Assembly: GCA_027459365.1 (NCBI GenBank)
Contig: DAIDIM010000007.1
Coordinates: 1-6,397, forward strand
Reading direction: 5' to 3'
DNA: 6,397 nt
Source: Chlamydiota bacterium
Lineage (GTDB): Bacteria; Chlamydiota; Chlamydiia; Chlamydiales; SM23-39
Below the pieces are notes generated by a model. That model did no database searches. It worked only from the letters and a program-made list of their open reading frames with translations, and was not told where the DNA came from. The first letter of the stretch is position 1. Each line of letters begins with the position of its first letter. A program made the translations under genes and the position numbers. Positions 1-6,248 of the stretch are shown here, piece after piece.

Positions 1-874
1 CTTCCAATTGCTCGATATTTTCCGCGATGGGGCCAACCCGGTCCAATACGGTCTCGTAATACGTGTGCGACGTTTTCAAGAACTCGACACCGCGCTCTTG
101 CAATTCGCGTACCGATGCGACAATATCGTCGGTGATTAAGGCGATGTGCTGTGCGCCAGGGCTGCGATAGAAATCCAGGTACTCTTCAATCTGCGATTTC
201 TTGCGTCCGGGCGCGGGTTCGTTGATGGGCAGTTTGATGCGTCCACTGCCGTTCTGCATGACTTTGGACATAAGGGCGGAATACTCGGTGCTGATGGCAC
301 GGTCATCGAAGTGAATCATCTCTGTGAAGCCCATCACACGCTCATAAAAGGCCACCCACTCGTTCATTTTGCCCAGTTCGACATTGCCGACGATGTGGTC
401 AATGCCAGCCAGACCGGCGGCCCTCGCACGACGCGGCACCGTTGTACCTAGTGGGCTGAAGCCAGGGAGGAACGCGCCTTTGTAGTCCTGGCGCTCGACA
501 AAGGTATGAATGGTGTCGCCATAGGTGGCGATAGAGGCGAGTTTCACCTGACCATAATCATCCTTGCGGACCGTTGGCTCCATGACGCCCTGCGCACCAC
601 GGTTGGTCGCTTCACGATAGGCACGTGCGGCATCTTCTACACGGAAGGCGATGTCTTTGATGCCGTCGCCATGCAGCTTGACATGTTCAGCAATCTCGCC
701 ATCGGGGCCAAGCGGCGAGGTAATCACGAAACGCACATTGCCCTGCTCTAACACGTAGCTGGTACGGTCACGCACGCCCGTCTCCAGACCGGCATAGGCG
801 ATGGGAGTAAAGCCCCAGCCATGGCCATGATCAATGATTCTATTTTTTACCAGGTTTTCTATGCTTTGACGCAT
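1..874 (-). CDS. hpd: 4-hydroxyphenylpyruvate dioxygenase (partial, C-terminus outside window; atypical N-terminus)
   Basis: The reverse strand reads open from an ATG at 874 to the window edge, giving 291 codons of a protein usually about 350-380 residues long. Known role: a non-haem Fe(II) dioxygenase that turns 4-hydroxyphenylpyruvate into homogentisate in cytoplasmic tyrosine catabolism. Seen: the family block AYAGLETGVRDR at residues 26-37, HGDG, then IATYGDTIHTFVER, GFSPLGT, IDHIVGNVELGKM and GAQHIAL. The two expected iron-binding histidines are H160 (IDHIVGN) and H243 (AQHIAL). The third ligand, a Glu near residue 325, lies outside the window. The start is supported by AGGAG at 883-887, 8 nt upstream. 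Odd: residues 1-20 do not resemble the usual first strand and helix of the family (a GIDHVEFYVGNAKQAA-like stretch), and similarity begins at about residue 21 (nt 814). The gene is also far richer in G+C than its neighbours. Family assignment is secure; whether it is functional is uncertain. Confidence 0.9.
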   Translation of the reverse strand, partial: MRQSIENLVKNRIIDHGHGWGFTPIAYAGLETGVRDRTSYVLEQGNVRFVITSPLGPDGEIAEHVKLHGDGIKDIAFRVEDAARAYREATNRGAQGVMEPTVRKDDYGQVKLASIATYGDTIHTFVERQDYKGAFLPGFSPLGTTVPRRARAAGLAGIDHIVGNVELGKMNEWVAFYERVMGFTEMIHFDDRAISTEYSALMSKVMQNGSGRIKLPINEPAPGRKKSQIEEYLDFYRSPGAQHIALITDDIVASVRELQERGVEFLKTSHTYYETVLDRVGPIAENIEQLE

Positions 875-882
875 ATTGATTA

Positions 883-887
883 CTCCT
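883..887 (-). promoter_or_regulatory. Ribosome binding site of hpd
   Basis: AGGAG on the minus strand, 8 nt before the ATG at 874. It supports that start even though the first ~20 residues are not family-like. It also shows that the AT-rich side of the junction carries a normal initiation region. Confidence 0.65.
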
Positions 888-892
888 ACTGA

Positions 893-921
893 TTTCACAA
901 ACATAGCATCTTTTTGTGAAA
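893..921. promoter_or_regulatory. Perfect 9-bp inverted repeat upstream of hpd, candidate operator
   Basis: TTTCACAAA (893-901) and TTTGTGAAA (913-921) form a perfect inverted repeat with an 11-bp spacer, so the half-site centres are 20 bp apart, close to two helical turns. It lies 19-47 bp upstream of the hpd start. On the minus strand a weak promoter-like pair overlaps it: TTGTTG, an 18-bp spacer containing most of one half-site, then TATGTT. This arrangement suits a dimeric repressor site controlling hpd. The regulator is unknown, and a hairpin in the hpd leader is the alternative. Confidence 0.4.
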
Positions 922-940
922 AACAACAATCAAAACATGG

Positions 941-1112
941 AGAGCCATTCCCGATGTGCCTCTTCGACGATATTCGGGAATCTTTTCGACGATTTTACCT
1001 CCATTTTCGCAAAGCCATATAACTTAGTAAGATATTAGCTTTGCGAAAATGGGGTAAACTCGTTCGAAAATATCCCAAATCTCCTCGAAGAATTCACATC
1101 GAGAATGGCTCT
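941..1112. repeat. Long palindromic repeat element, copy 1 (full length)
   Basis: About 170 bp that can fold into one long imperfect hairpin. The ends AGAGCCATTC (941-950) and GAATGGCTCT (1103-1112) are perfect inverted repeats. The innermost 15 bp, CCATTTTCGCAAAGC (1001-1015) and its complement (1038-1052), are also perfect, around a 22-nt AT-rich loop (1016-1037). The intervening parts of the arms match with scattered mismatches. A second copy in the same orientation begins at 6249. The left arm holds a tandem-like pair of TTCGACGAT at 963-971 and 985-993. No open reading frame of note lies inside and no target-site duplication is visible, so it resembles a MITE or REP/ERIC-like dispersed element. 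It lies between two minus-strand genes and could also terminate or process transcripts. Confidence 0.85.
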
Positions 1113-1144
1113 TTAAATGATTCTTAGTGAGAACTAGTTTGATA

Positions 1145-1166
1145 AGCGGCAAAGTTTTTTGCCGCT
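1145..1166. terminator. Perfect 9-bp hairpin downstream of the small protein gene, possible terminator
   Basis: AGCGGCAAA (1145-1153), a 4-nt loop, then TTTGCCGCT (1158-1166) form a perfect stem. It lies 31 bp past the stop codon of the minus-strand small gene, where a terminator would be expected. Read on the minus strand it has T-rich sequence before the stem but no clean U-run after it (TATCAAAC follows), so it is not a textbook intrinsic terminator. RNA stabilisation or weak termination are both possible. Confidence 0.4.
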
Positions 1167-1196
1167 AAAAAAGAAGAACAACTCGTCGATTTATCT

Positions 1197-1391
1197 TTAT
1201 GCGCTTGCTGCTCCACCTGCTGAAGCTGCAGGCCCTGCTGCCGCGCTCAGAGCTGCTGCTCCACCAGCTACGAGTGCTTTTAACTCGTCTGCGGTGAGTT
1301 TATTCAATGCGCTCGTGTAACATGCGATTTGAGAACTAGTTAAGCCTTTCTCTTTTAATGCTTTCTGTACTTTTGCTGTGTCTGCTTTCAT
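1197..1391 (-). CDS. Small Ala/Gly-rich protein of unknown function with a double-glycine-like motif
   Basis: A 64-residue protein that I do not recognise. The coding call rests on a strong AGGAG (1397-1401) 5 nt before the ATG and on a coherent composition. Residues 1-40 are Lys-rich and probably helical, containing KVQKALKEKGLTSSQ and one Cys (C24). Residues 32-44 read LTADELKALVAGG, close to the double-glycine leader pattern LSxxELxxIxGG but one residue longer before the GG. Residues 45-64 are almost entirely Ala, Gly and Ser, with one Pro and one Leu. There is no signal peptide and no convincing transmembrane helix, though the Ala-rich tail is mildly hydrophobic. It is transcribed away from the glycosidase gene, sharing the upstream gap 1392-1497 with it. 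A secreted peptide precursor is one reading; a small structural or DNA-associated protein is another. No exporter or modification gene is visible in the window. Confidence 0.65.
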   Translation of the reverse strand: MKADTAKVQKALKEKGLTSSQIACYTSALNKLTADELKALVAGGAAALSAAAGPAASAGGAASA

Positions 1392-1396
1392 AAAAA

Positions 1397-1401
1397 CTCC
1401 T
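1397..1401 (-). promoter_or_regulatory. Ribosome binding site of the small Ala/Gly-rich protein gene
   Basis: AGGAG on the minus strand, followed by five T and then ATG. It is the strongest Shine-Dalgarno match in the window. It is the main reason to accept the 64-codon frame and to reject the overlapping upstream start of the plus-strand glycosidase frame. Confidence 0.65.
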
Positions 1402-1497
1402 ATTTATTTAGATAAAATTGATTTTTACCCTATACCTTCCAATATAGATTTTTTTATTTTTTTACAACTGTTGTCAGAAAATAAATTTAAAGGTTAT

Positions 1498-4086
1498 ATG
1501 TTCGAAAATATGGATGAACGGTTTCGACTCTCTGAAAATGACCCGAATCTTGGTTCGCCCTGGTATAAGTGGGGCCCCTACATTTCTGAAAGATCTTGGG
1601 GAACAGCTCGAGAAGATTATAGTCCCAATGGCGATGCATGGAACTATTTTAGTTTTGATCTAGCTCATAAAAAAGTATTTCGTTGGGGAGAAGATGCGAT
1701 TGCCGGTTGGTGTGATCGGTATCAAATTCTTGCTTTTGCACCGGTTTTTTGGAATGGGCGAGATCCAATTTTAAAGGAAAGACTTTTTGGTCTCAACCCT
1801 TACGAAGGCAATCACAGTGAGGATGTAAAAGAATATTATTACCATTTAGATGCGACGCCAACCCATTCTTACATGTCCTATCTGTATAAATATCCACAAA
1901 ATCCTTTTCCATATCAATTGTTAAGAGAAGAAAATGCAAAAAGGGGCCTTAAAGACCCAGAGTATGAATTAGTGGATACAGGGATATTTCAAGACAAAGC
2001 ATATTTTGACATTGTGATTGAATATGCTATGGCGACAAATGAGGATACGTGTATTCAGATTACGGCCCATAATCGAGGGAGTAAAAGTGCTCCTTTACAT
2101 ATTTTGCCCCATCTTTGGTTCCGTAATCAATGGGGTTGGGGCGATGTTCGACAAAAAGAACCGACGATTGCTCTTCTCTCTTCTGAAAAGGATTTATGTC
2201 TCATAGCTGATGATGAGAATTTAAATATTCAAAAGGATCTCTCTTTTGATTACCGCCTTGGGAAAAGATATTTGTATGCGCAAAGAGGTGCTTCACCGCT
2301 TTTTACAAATAATGAAAATAGTTATGCATCGCCCTATTCAAAAGATGCCTTTCATCGCTTTCTTATCGAAAAGAATGGACAAGCGATCAACCCTGATTGT
2401 GTAGGAACGAAAGCTGCCCTGCATTATGTATTTGACATATTGCCAAATCAAACAGCTTCTGTTCGTTTAAGATTAACCGATCGGGTGCTATCTGACCCTT
2501 TCTCTGAAATAGGACATATCTTCAGCACAAGAAAACAAGAGGCGGACGCATTCTATAAATCTATTTTCTCACAAAATGCAAGCAAAGAAGAGTGTCAAAT
2601 CCAGAGGCAAGCGATTGCCGGGATGATCTGGAACAAGCAATTGTATTTATACGATGTCGATCTTTGGCTAAAAGGGGATAATCGGCAATTTCCTCCCCCA
2701 GAATCGAGAAAAAAGATCCGTAATGAGCACTGGAAATTGTTGAACTCAAAAAGGGTAATATCAATGCCAGATAAGTGGGAATACCCTTGGTTTGCAGCTT
2801 GGGATTTGGCTTTTCATACTTTAACATTGGGATTAATTGATATTCAGTTTGCAAAAAGACAATTGATGGTATTGATTTTAGATCAATTTCAAAATCCCAA
2901 TGGTGCGATTCCTGCTTATGAATGGAATTTTGGAGATTTTAATCCTACTGTACATGCTTGGGCAGCACTCCGCCTTTTTGACATGGAAAAAGAACAAACC
3001 GGAAAGGAAGATTATACATTTTTAAAAACATGCTTTTTGAAATTGCTTCTCAATTTCACTTTTTTGGTCAATCAGGTGGATAGTTCAGGATGTAACGTAT
3101 TTGAAGGTGGTTTTCTTGGACTTGACAATATCAGTTTGCTCGATCGGTCAGAAAGTATGGGCGATAATGTCTATCTCAAACAATCCGATGGAACCGGCTG
3201 GATGGCGATGTTCGCACTGAATTTAATGCGCATTGCTCTAAAACTTGCAAAGATAGATCACTCTTATGAAGTGCTTGCGACGAAATTTTTTCAACATTTT
3301 ATCCAAATTGCATATGCGACAAAGACCCGAGACAATAAACCCTATTCGCTCTGGGATGCTCAAGATCGATTCTTTTATGATGTACTTGTCTACCCTGATG
3401 GCCAATTTGCCCCTTTTCGCATCCGTTCATTTGTCGGCATCATTCCCCTTTTTGCAGTGGACATCATTACAAAAGAGGAGCTTGAAGAGTTTCCTTATTT
3501 CAAAAGCAATTTTATTTGGTCATTACAAAATCTCACGCATGCCACTGATGTATCCATCTACGAGCAAAACCATTCCTATCTACTCTCTTTTGTAAATCAA
3601 GATCAATTTCAAAACATCATGCAATATGTTAGAGATCCAAATGAATTTTGGTCGCCATTTGGAATTCGAAGTCTTTCAAAATTTCATGAGGACCACCCTT
3701 TTATTCACAATGTGACGCGTATCGGCTATGAACCTGGCGATTCAATCCATAAAATTAAAGGGGGGAATTCCAATTGGCGCGGACCCATTTGGTTTCCATT
3801 AAATTATCTCCTCATTCAATCTCTCAAAACATATAGCATCCATTTCCCCGAAGCCACAGGGATTGCAAAAGAGATTTCAGAAAACCTGGTCAAAATTTTC
3901 AAACGAGATGAAAATGGGAAAAGGACTAACCTACATGATTTTTCACTTGATCAAGATCCCCATTTCAAAGATCTTCATCTTTACCACGAGTTTTTTCATG
4001 GAGATACAGGAAAAGGACTTGGAGCATCTCACCAAACAGGTTGGACAGGGCTGGTTGCGAATTTAATCAATGAGCTGAGGAAATAG
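1498..4086 (+). CDS. GH63 / MGH1-like glycoside hydrolase (putative glucosidase)
   Basis: An 862-residue protein if started at 1498, about the usual size for the large bacterial members of this family. Known: GH63 enzymes are inverting glycosidases, including processing alpha-glucosidase I and bacterial alpha-glucosidases and mannosylglycerate hydrolases. The exact substrate cannot be read here. Seen: an N-terminal domain opening with WYKWGPYISERSWGTAREDY (from residue 22), then WNGRDPILKERLFGL and DATPTHSYM. The C-terminal (alpha/alpha)6 part has WFAAWDLAFH (D436, likely general acid), ESMGDNVYLKQSDGTGWMAM, GGNSNWRGPIWFP and HEFFHGDTGKGLGASHQTGW (E831, possible general base). No signal peptide, so probably cytoplasmic. 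Start choice: the frame opens at 1378, but that overlaps the oppositely oriented small gene and adds 40 unconserved residues. ATG 1498 has AAAGG 4 nt upstream; ATG 1510 is an alternative. The frame is intact to its TAG, and an MFS remnant follows immediately. Confidence 0.9.
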   Translation: MFENMDERFRLSENDPNLGSPWYKWGPYISERSWGTAREDYSPNGDAWNYFSFDLAHKKVFRWGEDAIAGWCDRYQILAFAPVFWNGRDPILKERLFGLNPYEGNHSEDVKEYYYHLDATPTHSYMSYLYKYPQNPFPYQLLREENAKRGLKDPEYELVDTGIFQDKAYFDIVIEYAMATNEDTCIQITAHNRGSKSAPLHILPHLWFRNQWGWGDVRQKEPTIALLSSEKDLCLIADDENLNIQKDLSFDYRLGKRYLYAQRGASPLFTNNENSYASPYSKDAFHRFLIEKNGQAINPDCVGTKAALHYVFDILPNQTASVRLRLTDRVLSDPFSEIGHIFSTRKQEADAFYKSIFSQNASKEECQIQRQAIAGMIWNKQLYLYDVDLWLKGDNRQFPPPESRKKIRNEHWKLLNSKRVISMPDKWEYPWFAAWDLAFHTLTLGLIDIQFAKRQLMVLILDQFQNPNGAIPAYEWNFGDFNPTVHAWAALRLFDMEKEQTGKEDYTFLKTCFLKLLLNFTFLVNQVDSSGCNVFEGGFLGLDNISLLDRSESMGDNVYLKQSDGTGWMAMFALNLMRIALKLAKIDHSYEVLATKFFQHFIQIAYATKTRDNKPYSLWDAQDRFFYDVLVYPDGQFAPFRIRSFVGIIPLFAVDIITKEELEEFPYFKSNFIWSLQNLTHATDVSIYEQNHSYLLSFVNQDQFQNIMQYVRDPNEFWSPFGIRSLSKFHEDHPFIHNVTRIGYEPGDSIHKIKGGNSNWRGPIWFPLNYLLIQSLKTYSIHFPEATGIAKEISENLVKIFKRDENGKRTNLHDFSLDQDPHFKDLHLYHEFFHGDTGKGLGASHQTGWTGLVANLINELRK

Positions 4087-4613
4087 CCCCGACCCATGCC
4101 GGATTCATTACTTTTATTTCCGCTTTTCCTATTTTTTTTGCCCCTTTTATTGCAGGAATGCTTTCGGATCATTTGGGTCCAAAAGTACCTTTATCCCTTG
4201 GATTTAGCACTTTGATCCTCTCATTTCTAGGACTTGGGTTTTACCCATTACCCGAGGAGTGGTTTCTGATCACTTGCCTCATTTTATTCGGTATTGGTCT
4301 GTCATTTGTTTTTAGCCCTTCTTTTTCTGCTGCTTTAAACTCGCTCCCTTCATCCAAAATAGGGGCTGGAATGGGACTTGTCACAACATTACAAACATTT
4401 TCAGGAACTCTTGGAATTGCATTAATTGGTTTATTCATGAACTCGGTAGAAATTCGAAATGTGAATCTATTTGCCGGTGAAGTTGAAAGTTTTGCTTTAA
4501 TTCATTTTTTCTTAGCCATCATTGTTGCAATCGCGTTTGTGCTCACTTTTATCTTCTACAAAGAAAAATCAACCCACCATTTGCCAAACTATCCAGGTGA
4601 GGGTTGGGATTAA
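4087..4613 (+). pseudogene. C-terminal remnant of a DHA2-type MFS transporter
   Basis: The frame carries the second part of a drug/proton antiporter-like MFS protein, with the first half missing. Seen: PTHAGFITFISAF from 4089, then AGMLSDHLGPK (the MFS loop motif GxLsDrxGxK), later NSLPSSKIGAGMGLVTTLQ and SGTLGIALIG, typical of EmrB/QacA-like C-terminal halves. About five transmembrane segments remain. An ATG at 4158 would give 151 residues, but it sits inside the conserved motif with AGGA directly abutting it, so it is a poor start. The upstream frame is closed by TGA at 4071-4073, inside the glycosidase gene. MFS similarity begins within about 0-6 bases of the glycosidase stop (4084-4086), so the missing N-terminal part was lost or displaced exactly there. 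It ends 4 bp from the convergent lysS stop. It is probably non-functional; translation coupled to the glycosidase cannot be excluded. Confidence 0.8.
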
Positions 4614-4617
4614 TCGA

Positions 4618-6198
4618 TTAGATCTCTTCAGGACGCATAATAGGGAAGAAGAGGACGTCTCGAATCGATTCGGCTTGCGTAAAGAGCATGACGAGTCGAT
4701 CGATCCCAAAGCCAATTCCACCTGTTGGTGGCATCCCTTGACAAATCGCTTCGATAAATTCTTCATCGAGGGGAGAGGCTTCGACATCCCCTTTTTCTCG
4801 CTTGTCTGCCTGCTCGATGAGAAGATGTCTTTGCAATTCGGGGTCATTGAGCTCAGTGTATGAATTGCACATTTCACGGCCCAAAATGAAACTTTCAAAG
4901 CGCTCAACGATCCCTTCTTTGCGTAAATTAGGATCGCGATGAAGCTTACATAGGGGAGTGGTTTCAATTGGATGGTCGATAATGTGGTGCGGTTGAATGA
5001 GATGAGGCTCTGCAAGTTCGCCAAAAAGCATAGCGATGAGATGACCCCTTTTTGCAGACAGCAGTTTCTTCTCTTCAATGTGTGTATTTTTTCGAAGATA
5101 GTCTTTCATCTCTTGATCTGACATTTTATCAACGTCAAGATTTACATAGGTAAGAACCGCCTCTTTCATCGACATACGCTTCCAAGGTGCCTTTAAATCA
5201 ATGACTTGCGCGGTTGTTCCATCCCCACTGCAAAAACGGATCTTCGTATCGCCAAAAAGTTCGAGGGCAATCGTTTCAAACATATTCTCAGCAAAGACCA
5301 TCGTATCATGATAATCCCATCCAGACGCGTAGGCTTCAAGCATTGTGAATTCTGGATTGTGCGTCTTGTCTATGCCTTCATTTCGGAAAACTTTGCCAAT
5401 TTCAAAAATTTTTTGCATCCCCCCAACAATCAGTTTTTTAAGTGGAATTTCAAGGGAGATGCGTAAAAACATATCCTGATGATGGGCATGTAGATAAGTT
5501 GTGAATGGACGGGCAGCGGCACCCCCATAGTTATTCTCAAGAACGGGTGTCTCTACCTCTTCAAATCCTGCCTGTTCAAAATATTTGCGTATCGCAAGAA
5601 GAATGCGAGAGCGGAGACGAAATCTCTCTAATGAAGTTTGATCTGTGATGAGATCGAGCCAACGTTTGCGATAGCGGATCCCCTTGTCTGCAATTCCGCA
5701 GTGTTTGTCGGGGAGTGGAAGAAGCGACTTGCAAAGGAGGGTCACTTTTTTTGCAAAGATCGTCAATTCCCCTTTTTGCGTATGAAATAGATGTCCTTCA
5801 ACGCATAAGATATCGCCGAGATCAATCTTTTTCTCAATGAACTTCAAATGTGTTAGCTCTTCTGTTGGGGTAAAACCGGCAACTTTGGTGAGATCTCGAT
5901 TGAACATCACTTGGATTCTTCCCGTCTCATCTTGAATCTGGGCAAATGCATTTTTTCCCATCGCTCGGAAAAGGACAAGGCGTCCCGCGATGCAAGCTGT
6001 CGGTGTCAATCCAGCGCCCGCATCATCACTATGCCCAATCTGTTTTCCATGAATCTCTAACGCAAGTTCTGCAGCTTTTTGCCCACAAGGTTGCTTTGAT
6101 GGATAGGGCTCTATACCAAGCAAACGTATGTCGGCAAGCTTGCGGCTCCGATTTTGGAACTCTTCGTGCGAATGATACTCAGGATTGGGAAAGGTCAT
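4618..6198 (-). CDS. lysS: Lysyl-tRNA synthetase, class II
   Basis: A complete protein of 526 residues. It attaches lysine to tRNA-Lys in the cytoplasm using ATP and is essential for translation. Seen: an N-terminal OB-fold anticodon-binding domain (about residues 65-160, including AGRLVLFRAMGKNAFAQIQD), the linker ADKGIRYRKRWLDL, motif 1 around 207-220 (FEQAGFEEVETPVL), motif 2 at 271-290 (FRNEGIDKTHNPEFTMLEAY), the lysine/AMP-site region ELNDP, and motif 3 near 493-502 (GGIGFGIDRL). All class II motifs are intact. Length and details such as the SLPDKH-like and RISLEI stretches fit the chlamydial LysS type as I remember it. No Shine-Dalgarno precedes the ATG at 6198. A promoter-like pair lies so close that the message may be leaderless. 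The gene converges with the MFS remnant, and a palindromic repeat starts 50 bp upstream of its start codon. Confidence 0.97.
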   Translation of the reverse strand: MTFPNPEYHSHEEFQNRSRKLADIRLLGIEPYPSKQPCGQKAAELALEIHGKQIGHSDDAGAGLTPTACIAGRLVLFRAMGKNAFAQIQDETGRIQVMFNRDLTKVAGFTPTEELTHLKFIEKKIDLGDILCVEGHLFHTQKGELTIFAKKVTLLCKSLLPLPDKHCGIADKGIRYRKRWLDLITDQTSLERFRLRSRILLAIRKYFEQAGFEEVETPVLENNYGGAAARPFTTYLHAHHQDMFLRISLEIPLKKLIVGGMQKIFEIGKVFRNEGIDKTHNPEFTMLEAYASGWDYHDTMVFAENMFETIALELFGDTKIRFCSGDGTTAQVIDLKAPWKRMSMKEAVLTYVNLDVDKMSDQEMKDYLRKNTHIEEKKLLSAKRGHLIAMLFGELAEPHLIQPHHIIDHPIETTPLCKLHRDPNLRKEGIVERFESFILGREMCNSYTELNDPELQRHLLIEQADKREKGDVEASPLDEEFIEAICQGMPPTGGIGFGIDRLVMLFTQAESIRDVLFFPIMRPEEI

Positions 6199-6207
6199 AG
6201 ATTAAGA

Positions 6208-6237
6208 ATGATAATCTTTTTTGCACAACGCTGTAAA
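6208..6237 (-). promoter_or_regulatory. Candidate sigma70-type promoter of lysS
   Basis: On the minus strand, TTTACA (6232-6237; 5 of 6 to TTGACA) and TATCAT (6208-6213; 5 of 6 to TATAAT) are separated by 18 bp. A start 6-7 bases past the -10 box falls at about 6201-6202, only 3-4 bases before the lysS ATG. It is the best promoter match in the 50 bp between lysS and the repeat element. Confidence 0.5.
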
Positions 6238-6248
6238 GGAGAAAAATT

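Noticed and set aside
146..751. Plus-strand open frames of 101 and 81 codons at 146-451 and 506-751
   Set aside because: They lie antisense to the well-supported hpd frame and show no recognisable domain.
941..1112. A CRISPR array or structured riboswitch in the repeat region
   Set aside because: There are no regularly spaced repeats with unique spacers, and the structure is one long palindrome repeated elsewhere, not a gene-specific aptamer.
1129..1341. 11-bp direct repeat GAGAACTAGTT at 1129-1139 and 1331-1341
   Set aside because: One copy is inside the small gene and the other in the spacer; short, isolated, and compatible with chance in AT-rich DNA.
2018..2206. Frames at 2018-2206, 2561-2854 (minus), 3266-3595 and 3863-4066 within the glycosidase gene
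   Set aside because: All overlap the conserved glycosidase sequence in other frames and have no convincing start signals or domains.
4241..4438. Minus-strand 65-codon frame opposite the MFS remnant
   Set aside because: It is antisense to recognisable MFS sequence and has no features of its own.
4569..5078. A second minus-strand frame of 169 codons inside lysS, and plus-strand frames at 4522-4863, 5206-5466 and 5946-6200
   Set aside because: lysS is complete in its own frame with all class II motifs; these frames are shadows without family features.
6199..6222. AT-rich hairpin AGATTA/TAATCT followed by a T-run, resembling a plus-strand terminator
   Set aside because: The stem is only 6 bp of nearly all A/T, no plus-strand gene ends there, and it overlaps the lysS promoter candidate; likely coincidence.
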